A DNA stretch of 64,000 nucleotides from Chondrus crispus. Taxonomy: Eukaryota; Rhodophyta; Florideophyceae; Gigartinales; Gigartinaceae. A program made the translations under genes and the position numbers. Below the pieces are notes generated by a model, which saw only the letters and a program-made list of their open reading frames with translations, had not been told where the DNA came from and ran no database searches. Positions 1-12,050 of this stretch are shown here, piece after piece (position 1 is the first letter of the stretch; the number at the start of each line of letters is the position of its first letter). Where the stretch lies: contig NW_005178982.1 of NCBI RefSeq assembly GCF_000350225.1, positions 188,699 through 252,698 of the forward strand, written 5' to 3'.

Positions 1-979
1 AGAGGCAGAGCCAGTGGATACATCGTATACACTGGAGGAGGTTGTGTATTGAAGATATGAGGGATATAGATGAGGACAAGTACTACATTTCCATGTGCGT
101 CGGACAGTGGGAATCGTCGACAGCGCTGAACCAAGAGATCGACAAGCGGCAGCTGCTCGTGGATGACGAACGTGCCAAATTGAGCGCGGGAAAGGCAAGG
201 GCAGCGGAGGTGGCGTGGTGGAAGCGCGTACGAGCAGACGAGCTTCTGTCGATGTCAGAGCTGAGCGCGCCGTAACTCAAGCAAAAGCGGCACGAGCGCG
301 CGCTTTGCGGGGCTACGGAAGCACGGTTACGGGGGAAAGGGTCAAGCTCGCGGCGAAGGCGGAAGCGTAAAGGAAGGCTGAGGATATAGAGAAGATGGGC
401 ATGGAGAGGCCACAAGAGTATCTGACCGAACTGCGAACGGAGCGAGATGAGCTAGCTGAGCGTTTAAATCGAAAGGACGCCGCGCGCGAAGCGAGGTGGG
501 ATCGGCGGTGGCAGACTGCAAGGGAACGAATGAGGTTGTTGGCACAACAAGCAGGAAGCAATGCAGGTTTCGACGAAGACCCAGGGCGAGGGAACTCAAA
601 GGGGCGCGAGAGAGGAAGTGGGAAGGGAAGAAGGAGGGGCCAGGGGAGGGGACGAGGGAGAGGGCGTGGGAAGAAAAATGTGGAGGAGGACACGTTTGGG
701 GTGGACGATGCGGACTGGGATGTGTACAGATCAATGAAGGTTGGAAACGATGGGACGGATTCTGAAGACAACTCTGGAGAAGAGCGTGTTCGTTTGAAAT
801 CTGTGCGTACTGAGATTATGATTGAGTGTCTCGTTAAACCTGTCAGGAAGTACCGCTTCTACGAGGTTATCACTGAGGATGGAATTGCTGGTTTCACGGA
901 GAAGCTTTTCGACATCGGCGTGAATAGCACGCATCTCGCTGTCGTGGTAGTGATGTTTGGCAAATATGAAGTAGTATAG
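1..979 (+). pseudogene. ARP5-like (INO80 actin-related protein 5) gene relic, 5' end outside window
   Basis: The stretch reads as the charged insert of actin-related protein 5, a subunit of the INO80 chromatin remodeller. Seen: an open frame at 42-275 ends at TAA (273-275). The same frame continues with LKQKRHERAL, like the LKEKRRQRLL segment of ARP5. A frameshift near 330-345 leads to a second frame with a TAA at 368-370, then an open frame from 395 containing MERPQEYLTELRTERDELAE, a basic low-complexity stretch, and DTFGVDDADWDVYR, which matches the ARP5 signature (DxFGxxDxDWxVY). The final part, EDGIAGFTEKL, resembles the segment that returns to the actin fold, and then the frame stops at 977-979. 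Two stops, one frameshift and truncation indicate a pseudogene. Family assignment is from memory of ARP5 motifs. Introns could explain part of the breakage but not the in-frame TAAs easily. Confidence 0.5.
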
Positions 980-1864
980 CGTGAAGAAACCGAGAAGAAG
1001 AAAACACATTCGATACATGGTGAGTAATTGCTGCCAAGCTCCGAGCCGTGAGCGAGCCTGTGTGGGGTTTGTTGGTCGCCATCCTGCATGAAACGATCGA
1101 GAGGATTTCCTCTCCCGCTCAGATGTAGAATTCGGCCGTGGGAGGCGCGGTGAGTGAGAGTCATGGAGGCCAGATAATGTTGCAGCTGGGTGCAGGTTAC
1201 GAGCGGTAGTGCGATACTGTGTCGGGAGATCGGAAATGTCGAACGACATCGGAGAGTGGAACTTATGTGTGCTACGTGTTTTAATTGGCTGTCTCTACAA
1301 TGACTTCATTCATCTATTTTTAATTGGGCCCTCGTCGTCTGCCCGTGCCGCACGTCGCACGGGCCGTGCGGCACGCGAATGATCACAAGTGGCTCCTTGG
1401 AAAACTCCCTATCGCTTGCGGCTCGTCGCGCTGAAGAGCTACACCGAGCTCGGTGTTAAGGAAGTCGGACTGCGGCGTGCAAGCTTGGTTGTGCGAATTA
1501 CTGGTGTGTGCGTTGTACGCATCTTCGGTGCGCATGTAGCGATGCTGGCCTGCTCCGCCTCAACACGGCGCTGCGACTCTGCTTCCTTCTCCGCTTTTTT
1601 TCTTCTGTTCCGAGCAGCTTTTTATTCTGTTCCACCCCCCAATCTCCGGGCGACTTCATTGCCTTCGGGTAATTGGGGATTAGCGTTGTCCGCCGGTTCT
1701 GCTTCTTCCTCTTCGACAACGCTCTCCAGTCTCTCAAGCGCCTGCGCTTCGACTAGTCGCTTTGCAATCTGGCGATGGTCATCACTGGCGACTCCTTGCT
1801 CATCCGGAACTACGGCCGCTCCGATTTTCAACGCAGCGATAAGTCAGGGAACACATGCGGAGAA
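980..1864. other. Intergenic stretch, no identifiable gene; small inverted repeat
   Basis: No recognisable coding region. An 11-bp perfect inverted repeat (CGTGCCGCACG / CGTGCGGCACG) lies at 1344-1354 and 1365-1375. On the minus strand, Lys/Arg- and Glu-rich frames between 1498 and 1831 (for example QNKKLLGTEEKKRRRKQSR) could be a coiled-coil tail of a decayed gene or transposase, but I cannot name it. The overlapping plus-strand frame 1389-1868 is Ser/Ala-rich and probably its mirror image. Confidence 0.4.
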
Positions 1865-4800
1865 CTAAGCCATTCGAGGAGGGTAACCGTCGTGCCTGGA
1901 TAAGCAGTAGAAAATATTCCCCTCCATGATCGAGGCAGTGCAACTCAAATTATTCTCTTCGGGTTTAAGACATTGTGTGGTACGGTCACTGTGACAGGCG
2001 TGAACTAGTCCAACTCTTCTGACAGAGTCCGTGAGCTTCAAGAATTGAAATGGCTTGTGGACGTCAACATAAATAAATCCGGAAGTGAACTGGCGTTTCT
2101 TGACAACAGCGAAAGGTGTCTCTTGATATGCATCCTGCATTTTCATAAATGTTTCGATTGCAAAGTAAGCTACGTGCAGCTCATCAATGTAAGCAATTCT
2201 TTCATCTTCCGCAGGTGTAGGTACAATTTGCGGTTCGTCATCGAACACGAGTGCTTGAACTGCAGAGCCTTTCGAGAGCATGTCGTGCGGTCTTGAATGC
2301 GATGTAACAACTCCAAACCCGTACAGGGATTTTTTCATTCGACATGCCTTTTCGAAGAATTTGGGGTCATTGGGACCCGCTTCTACAATGAAGTCGGCAG
2401 CAATACAAGTCATAGTCGCATGGAATGAACCTTCAGCATCTACCGTACGTTCACTTAGGACCCATTCCGCCCTTCTCGGGTTGTTGTTAATAGTAGTAGA
2501 TGGAGCTCCGAGTACGTGCTTCAACAACCCATTTCTAATAATACTCAAAGCCTTCTCTGCCTCACCGTTCGTTTTCGTTACATAGTTATGTACGTGTCTT
2601 CTTCGTCCGCAAATGAGATTGACCACTGAAGAGATTGCCTTGCCTTCCATTTCACAACTGCCGTCTACAGAATAAAGAGCAGATGAAAGCCGTTTTTTCC
2701 AATCGTTATTAATAATGTGATCCATTCCCTGTATATGGGCGTCATGACCGTTGGAATCTGCCATGGCCTGCTTAAGGGGCTGGTGAGCGCATTCGAAAAC
2801 AAGTTCGGCGAAGTGCTGCACGTGACCCATTGCAGGGATAGAATGCATATAAAGCTCTAGAAGCCGATGGATATTCGGCTTGTCCAGCTCTTTCCCCGCC
2901 ATAGTACTGCTTCGACAAAGGTCATTGCAGTTTCGTATGTACATCTTGCAATGGCGTTCCAAGTCTGCCATATGCGCCGTGCCATCTTCACGATTGTACC
3001 TTTTCACCTGCTCCAATCCATCCACATGCAGCTTAGGATACCAGTATGTCTTGCTGACAAGTTTGCTAAACAAACTGAGGTTCTGTACAATTGAACACAG
3101 TGCTTGTTTGGATACATTAGATATTTCTTGAGGGCAGGATAGGTTATCAACAATCTCTTTGAATACAGGAGAAGCAATCAGTAATATCGAAAACGTTGCC
3201 GATATGCTTGCCGTGTACATACTATTTGTACTGAAATTGTAGATGCGTGTCTCAGTTACCAGGCGGTTTGTTCGCAACAAGGAACAGATTAACCCGTCTA
3301 CCTGCTTTCTTCTAGTTGCGGTAGGAAGGGACTTAAAGGCAAGGGTTAAAATATTAATTGCGTTACCAGCCAGGAGATGGTCGGGGCAACAAGCATTGAG
3401 CGATACGGGTCAAACCTAGGGTTTGCGACTGGGAAGTTGTGTTCGGTCAGCGGTATCGTGGTTTTTTTCAACGCGTTCTTCAAATCCTGAGAAAAAGAAA
3501 CAAAAGGACTTGCTTTCCTTGCTGCATCGTCATTTCCGTTCAGGCCCAATGCGTTCAGCTCTACATCCGAGATACCAGAGGCTCGTAAGGCCTTCGTTCT
3601 TTCTGCATTTCTCGCGAAACATGCGTCTGCGCTGTGAATATCCGTGGTGTATGCATATCGCGATGCGAGTCCTTTAGGCCCTTTAAATCGCATGAACGAG
3701 CAGAGGTTGCATGGTGCTGTGCCATTCACTCCCACCACATCCAGGACATGCCCAACCTCGTGGTAGTCGCTCACGATACCAACCACATCGGTAAACAGCA
3801 GCAAATCCTCCCCATCGGCACTTCTGGCAGGTATACCCTCTGTTGATGATTTGACGAGGTCCGCTACTACTTGCTTCAGACCTTCCTTCGTTGACACTCC
3901 AGGTTCAGTCAGGGCAAGAATACGTACTCGCTCTCTACTACTTCTACATTCCGGAGGATAGTTTAGGGAGAGACAATAGACACCCCCCGCTGAACCCGCT
4001 TTAAATCGGAACGGGGAAAATCCATCTGAATATAGTAGGATATGGTCAACAAAGTATTTCCTTCCGTCTTTAAGCTTACCATATGACGGTGAAATTGGGG
4101 GTCGGGAGTGTTGAAATGAAAGAGATGGCTGGTTGCCGGCCACCATGACGTCCACCACGGAAACCTTCGAAGCTGTATGAAATGAGATGCGTAAAGGATG
4201 ATCAGCTCCACCGTCTCCAACCTCGCAAGCGAAGGGTATGCACACAAGCTCAATTTGCTGCCCTCCCTGTGTTGATCTGTTGTGATGCTGAATTAGTACC
4301 ATGACATAATCCAGCTCAGCACTGATATGTAGAACTGTGCTAATGTCACCAGCGCGCCACAGGTCCGTTGTTGGCCGCCGAAATCCCTTCCATGTTCCGT
4401 AACGTAACTCCGACCTCGACGCTTCGGTCAGGGGTGGTCCGTCTCTCCATGACACTACGAGAGAGGTTGTGACAACCCTGAACGTCAATTTGAAACATCT
4501 TGGATCTGCTCCGCTACACATATCCAGAGTGCACAATACTTCATGCGGAAATGGCGGTTCCTTCCGCAAGTGCAAGGTGACCACTCCTCCATCTCCCCTG
4601 TACGCAGTGAGCAATGGGCAGGAGGGCGCGGTTTCGTCGCCGGTGCTGGGAAGGACGTTACGAGCGATGTCCAGAATGAGATCTCTATTTCGAACCATGG
4701 GAACGCTTTCGATAGTGGAGAACAGAGCTCCCGAGCTAGGAGAGATGGAGTCTTTCGCAGCGCCTTTCAGTACATTCCATGTCTCGGGGCACGCCAAGTC

Positions 4801-5655
4801 CATCAAAGACCAAGATGATGGCAATATGACTTTGAAACGGCTTGAAACTGGCCCAACTCCCTGCAGTGACTGAAGAGTCTGTCTGGAGCCCGATTTCGAA
4901 GTATCTAAAATCGCCTCGCATTCCATGCTCATCACAAAACCCCACTCTCTAAGCAAAGGGGACAGAGTCCGATAAACCGTAGAGTAGTTAGGAAACAATT
5001 TCCCCCCCGGCTCGTATTTCTTTAGAAGGTGGTTGAAACAGCTCCGAAAGATGTTATAACCAGACTTAGAGTACCGAACGGTCCCGGACACAAGTAAAAC
5101 AGCCATTATATTTTGCCACACGCTGAGCTTCTTCCATCCACGACGGATCTCCGCAACATCCAACTGCAGTCCTATATCATGATGCATTTCATCTTCCTCG
5201 TCCTGTGCACTGAGCCCGACCACCAGTTCATTTGTCGTACCCCTCACGTGTTCAAGTACCATATCTACCATGCCACCCATGTCTTGCCCATTCGTTTCAT
5301 GCATCTCCGCGACTGGAATTTCATCTGCGAACTGCATTTCGTGGACCATAGGGGTTCTGAACCCCTCTATAGTCTCAAAACACACATCTTTATGATCTCT
5401 ATCCTCCGCCTCTGCCATTTCTTCTTCTTTTGTTTCCGCTGCACCCGCTCCTCGGATTTCATCGCAACCTTTCTCGGCACCCGTACAGTTTTGTGTCGTT
5501 CCATCAGCACTGTGTGTTGAGGGAGCGGATGTATCTGCCAGATGAAATGTCTCCTCATGATGTTCTCCCCACCGATCGTCGTACGCAATGCGACCCCTTC
5601 TTCCCCGACTCCCGAGCTGGAACATGTTCCGTCGCTTCCGAATTCTTTTCTTCAT
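1865..5655 (-). pseudogene. CACTA-type (Tnp2/En-Spm-like) transposase, one frameshift
   Basis: Encodes a transposase of the CACTA superfamily, which cuts and pastes DNA elements in the nucleus. Two minus-strand frames make one protein of about 1,260 residues. The upstream frame (5655 to 3346, 769 aa) has an acidic N-terminus and then the core: YSDGFSPFRFKAGSAGGVY, VGIVSDYHEVGHVLDVVGVN, and the Cys pair in CNLCSF, all typical of Tnp2 proteins. The downstream frame (to 1865) carries NIHRLLELYMHSIPAMGHV and FECAHQPLKQA, the usual C-terminal block. The downstream frame is open for about 100 bp upstream of its first start codon, through the motif DHLLAGNAINIL, so the two parts are joined by a one-base shift in the GGGG run at 3383-3386 rather than by an intron. 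No terminal CACTA repeats were located with certainty. The element is likely inactive. Confidence 0.75.
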
Positions 5656-5736
5656 TAGCTGTTAGAAGCGAGGAAGACATCGGATGAGAGTGCAATTGGA
5701 GCCACCTCATACCAGACTCGTATTTCATGAATGTGA

Positions 5737-5792
5737 ATGTAATCCAGGCTGATACCAGACTGTCAACAGTCTGATATCAGCCTGGATTACAT
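5737..5792. repeat. Hairpin, 26-bp arms
   Basis: Arms 5737-5762 and 5767-5792 are inverted copies with one mismatch around a 4-base loop (TCAA). It lies about 80 bp upstream of the CACTA transposase start and may be part of the element's end or a foldback element of its own. Confidence 0.8.
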
Positions 5793-6160
5793 GCGTGAAT
5801 CACACCTGCTAATTGGCTGACTGAAATTCTGTAAACATATTTTGCAGGTCATTGGCTTCCAACTCGAGTTGCTGTACACCTGTGCTGTGCTTTACGTGTT
5901 CATCCCATGGACAAAACGGAAATGACGTTTTATTGGTGCAGCATCATCCGTTTCGTCGTAAGAACCCAATTTAGGTCACAACCGGCTCACGTTTATAGCG
6001 CTTGAGGATACATTCGAGCTCCAAATGTATTCACGAATCCCTATAAGTACGTTGCACTCATCCTTTGAGCTGACCTTAAGCCCAAAACATCCATGAGCAG
6101 CGTGATACCAACGCCGTAGTGCCGCCACCCTCCCAGTGGATGAGATCCGCAATGTGCTAT

Positions 6161-6420
6161 CAACATTGAGCTTCCATCACAGCAGGCAACACGATCCACA
6201 GTGAGCTACCATCACCGCAGGCGACACGATCCACAGTGAGCTACCATCACCGCAGGCGACACGATCCACAGTGAGTTACCATCACCGCAGGCGACACGAT
6301 CCACAGTGAGCTACCATCACTGCAGGCGACACGATCCACAGTGAGTTACCATCACCGCAGGCGACACGATCCACAGTGAGTTACCATCACCGCAGGCGAC
6401 ACGATTCACAGTGAGATACT
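6161..6420. repeat. 35-bp tandem repeat array, about 7 units
   Basis: The core ACGATCCACAGTGAG recurs at 6191, 6226, 6261, 6296, 6331, 6366 and 6401 (last copy ACGATTC), an exact 35-bp period. A diverged unit precedes it. Its position upstream of the transposase fits a subterminal repeat block of a CACTA element, where such elements carry transposase-binding repeats. That role is inference. Confidence 0.85.
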
Positions 6421-6659
6421 AACGAAACTTCACAACTATCCCGCACGTGATATGATCCTCCTAGTGCCACGAAACAGAGGGACCAACCGCCGGCAAAAGT
6501 CAACAACCTGAAAGTGCTGCGAATTTCAGGGGCACAGCTAACAGGCTCTACCCCCCAAAAACCGCCATATGCGGCAGGACGAAGACGACTATCCGCAGCC
6601 ATGTCGATGAAAAACATCCTCAGGCATGACGAAGACGATCATCGACAGACACAACTGTT

Positions 6660-7560
6660 GTGTCTGTTGCAGCTGCATCAATATTGATAATACATGTAGG
6701 TACTGGCCTATGAAACGCTTGTTTTCACATCCATCAACAGTGTCGTCAGGCAGCGATTCCGTTATCATTCCTTACATTTAGTTTAGTGCTTTAAAACCAT
6801 TGCAAATGTAGTCCCCAAAACATTACATTACCAATTCCTAAACACTACAAATGTCGTCCAGCAACATTATATTGTCGTCTCAGAACAAGTATCAACTACC
6901 ATCCAAAACCAATATAAGTAATACTTCTGAAAACCACGATTATAGTGTTCACGAACGATACGTTTATTGCTGTTCCGACATATTACATGTAACGTGCACA
7001 GAACGATGAACGTAATAATTCAAAATATTACTAATATATATTGTCGTTGGACAACATTACCAGTGTTTATTCGAACGTTATATTTCACGTTTCTGTACGA
7101 TATAAGTAATAATACAATTAATGAATATTTTATATTGTCGTTGGACAATGTTTAAAGTTTTTCAAGGAACATTATATTTAACGTTTCTGCACGTTGCATT
7201 TAGTGCCATCTAATATTATTATATATAGTGTGCTGAAATGATTCATTTATCGTTTCCACAGACAGTGCCTATAATGTTCACATACGCTACGTATAGTGTT
7301 TCAATAACACATTATAAGTAACGTCCATTGTTGATGTTTTAATGTTTACAATGACATTATATCTATTGTTCACGGCTGATGCAAGTGGTACCCGAATTCT
7401 GATGTTTTCATCGTACACGGACGTTTTATTATCATTCCTGGAATGCTGATGTATTGTTGTCCGGACAATACTATTCTGGTATCCCAAAAACGTATCGTCC
7501 AAAAACATTACATATATCATGACACGATATTACTTTAATGTTTCGGAATACTACAAGTAT
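6660..7560. repeat. AT-rich degenerate repeat field
   Basis: AT-rich DNA made of loosely repeated phrases such as CGTTGGACAA, AACATTATATT and ACGTTTCTG(C/T)ACG at irregular spacing (for example around 6840, 7050, 7080, 7140, 7170). No gene is visible. It may be an old satellite or the interior of a decayed non-coding element. Confidence 0.5.
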
Positions 7561-7791
7561 TGTTGTTCCTGGTACTTTGCCTCTGCAGTGCCTTGACCGC
7601 AAGGGCGCCGAGTCACGCGACGACCTGTAGATCTGCCAGCCGTTGCTCGTTGGGGTGTCGAACCCATTCAAGACTCTACCACGCTACCAGGGACACGTTC
7701 CCATTCGTTTATTGGCACGTACGCCAGGTGACATCGCACTTCGAGCTACAGTATACGCCCTGAGCCCGCTCCCGCCTTCGTGGTCTGTTGA

Positions 7792-9072
7792 GCGCCGGGG
7801 TGTTATACTACACGAAGTGGGCGAGAAACCCGTAAAGTCAAGGATCACATTAGATCAATCCAAACGGGCGCTCCCAAACTCCGTTTCGACGGGAGTGACC
7901 CCATTAAGGTGTTGGGTTTTCTATCTCGTTTCGTCGAGGAATGTGAGACCAACTCCATGAAGGAGTCCCAGGCACTGGTAGCAGTGAAGTATTTCCTGCA
8001 AGGCCAGGCAAGAACGCAGTTCGATGCGAAAAAGCAGATGGACTCCTTCGATGGAGGAATTTCGTACTGGCCCGAAGCGGTACAGTACCTGCTACGCACT
8101 TATGCGACAAACGACGCCATCAGCGGCGCAGCACTCGATCTTCGAGATGTGCATCATAAGGCGGAAGAATCAGAAACACGTTACAGCGCTCGTCTGCTGG
8201 ACGCGGAGTTTCGTTGGGGTAACGTGCACGACGCCGATGAACGAATTACAATGTTATTTGACGGGCTCAATCCGGGAATCCGGTCTCTCGTATCGCGCTA
8301 TCGCGAGGCAGAACGTCGAATGGGACGAAGTCGTCGTGACGGAATCACGTTCCTGGATATCGTCCAGTACGCCCAGAATGAAGGCGATGCCCTTCGGGCC
8401 CGCTTCAGGGGCAGAAGAAACGCCGAACATGGCGGAAAAAAGCAGGTCGGCATTTTGAAGCCGCCAACCCGACCGGCGCTATCGCGCGCCGGACAACATC
8501 GAATGATGATGACAGAGTCTTCTGCTGACTCTCGGCCGGCGATGGCCGAAAACTACGCCATAGGTGGCGAGTCGATGCACCTTATGCAAGGAGATTGGTC
8601 GTCTGTGCCGACGGCCGAGCTACCCTCGACCACCGAGACGCAAACGGACGACCCGGAGTCGATGATGCTCACAAGGGGCCCGTACGGTCGCGTTCCTGCC
8701 CCGGTCATCCGAGGACAAGAACATTCACGCCATGTCCGCGCTGGCCGTCCTGGCTGGCAAGTTAATGTGCGAGGAACTCCGAACTTGGAGAGGCCACATG
8801 GTAACTTAATTTGCCACAAGTGCTACGGGCCGAACCACATCGCACCAGACTGCGTAGTTCAACTCTCGATTGCCGAGTCATCTCGTATCATACGAAACTA
8901 CGACCACCTGTCTGCAGAAGAAAAGCAGTGCGTACCTACGGACAGCTATTGGAAGTTACGAGCCCTTGACGAGATCGTTAACACCCGGGCTCGCGACCTC
9001 CAGAACGCGGAAGCCGCGAAAACTGACGCCCGCCAAGGCGGTACAGTGTCCAAAGACAACCAGGGAAATTAA
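7792..9072 (+). pseudogene. Gag of outer chromovirus, 5' end degraded
   Basis: Nucleocapsid/capsid polyprotein of a Ty3/gypsy element. The frame is open from 7792 but has no ATG before the conserved capsid block (KLRFDGSDPIKVLGFLSRF, about 7876-7932), so the true start is lost. Downstream are the helical capsid segment (VKYFLQGQARTQF, YLLRTYATNDAIS) and a CCHC zinc knuckle, CHKCYGPNHIAPDC, near 8814. The capsid block aligns with that of the inner element (DPIAVLGFLARF), showing that both belong to the same broad clade. It ends with TAA at 9070-9072, and pol follows in another frame. Confidence 0.7.
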
Positions 9073-9131
9073 GTTCGGGAGTCCGCGTCGAAGCGGAGGC
9101 GAGAGGGCCTTTCCTGGCTATCTGGAGCCTG

Positions 9132-12045
9132 ATGCCGGGCGCCGAAGGTCGTCCCTCCCCAGTGAAGATCCTGTCAAGGAAGGATCTGTTGAATCCCAAA
9201 CATGGGAGCAAGCTCAGCGAGCTACGCCGACCATGGCGAAAATACGTGCCCCCACGTTTACAAGGCCCAATTATGGTGATGGCGAAGCGCAATTACAAGT
9301 GCTATGCCGACTACGGGCTAGTCCCGGAACTTTTGGAAAGGAAGCTCACAGTGCTAGACACTGAGGCTGGGCCAAACTTTATTCGAAAAGATGAACTACC
9401 TCCGCATTATATGGAGAAAATGAAACCAGGATCAACCCTGAACATTCGGGATGCAAACCGTAACCCAATTTTAATAACTGGGACAATTGATGTGGTTGTC
9501 AGAATTGGTTCGCGAATTACTCGCGTAACATTGCTCGTATGCGAGCGCCTGGCGGCTGGAGTGGTCCTGGAATGTGACTTCATGGACCGTTTCGTGGAAG
9601 CCGTCTACCCACGCCGCAAAACGATCGAGCTTGACGACGGGTCCTCGATCCCTACTACGAGAAGGCCACTCAAGCGACCGCCGAACGCACCGCCATTGCC
9701 GGCGTCCCAAGAATTCGCCAAGGCAGGCGGTCGGACATCACCTCGAGTCAGCGTCACCAAGCCAGTCGTGCTTGAGCCTGGAACGCAAACATTCGTCTCT
9801 GTGACGTCAAAACGGCACGGCCTCATGGTCCTACAGCCGCATGAGAAACTCTACACAAAGAGTCCAGTCGTCGCCTCCAATGGCGTTGTGCAAGTCGAGC
9901 CAAATAGCGAGTTCCGCGTGCTCGTTGCCAATTTTGGCATCGCGCCTTATCGGCTCGTTAAGGGCCAAACGATCGGCACTTTGCTGCCACATCCAACCGC
10001 TGTTATAGCGAGCAAAGTCAGTGTGGCTGCAATGCTAGGCCACACCGATGAGGAAGCGAACGAAGTCCTACGAGACTTGGACAAGGACGCCAACCGGGCG
10101 GTAAAAAACCCCTGTATGGGGAGCAACCCGGATGACGTGGATCTCTCACACGTTCCTACCCGCCATTGTGATCAGATCAAGGCTATGCTTCTCAAGTACA
10201 GCTCCATGTGGAGTGGGGAGCTGGGCGAGATCAAGGTCACGAAGCATCACATCGACACGATGACTGGAACCCGCCCGATCGCCCAAAACCCCTACCGAGC
10301 AGGACCACACGCCCGGGAGGCGGAGATGAAAGAAGTAGACCGTATGCTCCGAGCCGGAGTAGTCGAGCCGTCGAAATGAGTATGGGCCTCGCCGGTTGTA
10401 CTGGTGCCTAAGAAAGACGGGCAGTTGCACTTTTGCGTGGACTACCGGAGGCTAAATGCCGTGACGATACGGGATTCATACCCGTTGCCTCGAATGGACG
10501 AGTATATTTACTCCCTAGGAGAAGCAACCGTCTTTTCGACGCTCGACTGCAATAGCGAGTATTGGCAAATACCCGTTGCAGAAGAAGATCGTGAGAAAAC
10601 CGCGTTTGTGTGTCCCGCTGGACTGTACCAGTATCTGCGTATGCTCTTTTGGGTAACAAACGCTCCCGCTACTTTCCAGCGAACGTTGGATATTATCCTA
10701 TCCTCCTTCAAATAGAGATCCTGTCTCGTCTACCTTGACGACGTAATTCTGTTCTCGAAGGATATCGAGAGTCATATACGTCACGTTGACGAAGTTCTCG
10801 ACGCCTTGCAGTCGGCAGGAGTGTCCCTCAAGTTGGAAAAGTGCTCTTTCTTCACACAAGAAGTACATTACCTTGGCCATGTTATACGGCCAGGGACGCT
10901 CTCGATTGACGAGGTGTCGACCAAGGCTTTACGCGAAATCGCAATACCAACCACCCAGACTGAGCTCCGCTCGTTTTTGGGTTTGTGCAACGTCTATCGA
11001 CGATTTGTACCGAACTACGCCCATAAGGCGGCGCCGTTGAACCAGCTTCGCAAGAAGGGGCAACCTGTTAAGCTGGAACCCTTCGGCGAGACCGAGACCA
11101 AGGCCTTTGATACGCTGAGGGAAGTGGTAATCTCCCCGCCAATTTTGGCGTTGCCCAAGGCTGGGTTGCCATATTCAATGGACACGGACGCCAGCGACTA
11201 CCAAGTCGGCACGGCGCTCTTCCAATCATACGAAGATGGACAAAGGAAGCCTATCGGGTTTTGGTCCCGATCACTACACGCTGCTGAGCGAAATTACTCC
11301 ACTTCGGAGAAAGAATGTCTCGCTGTTGTGTGGGGTGTAGTGACGCTGCGCCCCTATCTCCAAGGAACCCGGTTCACGGCACATACCGACCATTCTTCCC
11401 TCCGGTGGTTAATGGAGATCACGGACCCATCAGGCCGACTGATGAGGTGGCGACTCCTTCTTGGAGAGTTTGACTTCGACGTGAAGTACAAGAAGGGCAA
11501 GCTCAATACCCAAGCCGACGCGTTATCGCGACTGTTCACATCCGGGGAGACGACAGTCCCCGTAGATGAAGAAATCTCATGTTTTCTGGGAAGATTCTCC
11601 GAAATGGAGCCAGTCGATAAGTTTTCTGACGACTTCGAAGATCTCGAGTCGGCAAGGTTCGAGGCGATATTGAACACGGAACGCTACTCGACTGACGAGA
11701 ATTTATTGGATCCTATCACAAGGGAAGAGATGCTACGTCATCAGCTGGCAGATGAATTCTGCGCCAGAATTAGAAGGCGAATCAATCGTGGGGATGACAT
11801 ACTGTTCGCCACTGAAGAGGGCGGTGCAGTATCCACCTCTCCTAAAGAGCAGCCTCAGGTGCCCCCAACAGGGTTGGCGGACTTGCCAGACACATCGCCT
11901 ATGAATGGCGCAGCCCAAACCGGAATTTGGAACAGAGCTCGGATTGGACAGCCGCCGCCTTCGAGACGCTCTGATGGGATGACCAAAAGCCGTCCCGAAC
12001 ACTCAAGGCATGGGGCTTGTCGCTACGCCCGGTTGGCGAATGATA
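9132..12045 (+). pseudogene. Pol (protease, RT, RNase H) of outer chromovirus, two stop codons
   Basis: One reading frame runs from 9132 but is broken by TGA (10377-10379) and TAG (10713-10715). Protease: VLDTEAGPNFI, where the usual D-S/T-G-A has Glu in place of Gly. Reverse transcriptase: VVLVPKKDG, YRRLNAVTIRDSYPLPRMDE, FSTLDCNSEYWQI and the catalytic VYLDDVILFSKD just after the TAG. RNase H: MDTDASDYQVGTALFQ, TEKECLAVVW, HTDHSSLRWLM and QADALSRL. After about 11,870 the expected integrase zinc domain is absent and the frame becomes uninformative up to the insertion of the inner element. Stops, a protease change and missing integrase mean it is dead. Confidence 0.8.
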
Positions 12046-12050
12046 CTCCG
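12046..12050. repeat. Target site duplication (left), CTCCG
   Basis: CTCCG directly precedes the left LTR and recurs directly after the right LTR at 21740-21744. A 5-bp duplication is normal for Ty3/gypsy integration. Confidence 0.9.

Noticed and set aside
6161..6420. Possible CRISPR array
   Set aside because: The 35-bp units are contiguous with no unique spacers, and the host is a eukaryote.
7650..7700. tRNA-like A and B boxes (minus strand TAGCGTGGTAGAG and GGTTCGACACC)
   Set aside because: The boxes are too close together, and no acceptor or anticodon stems can be folded.
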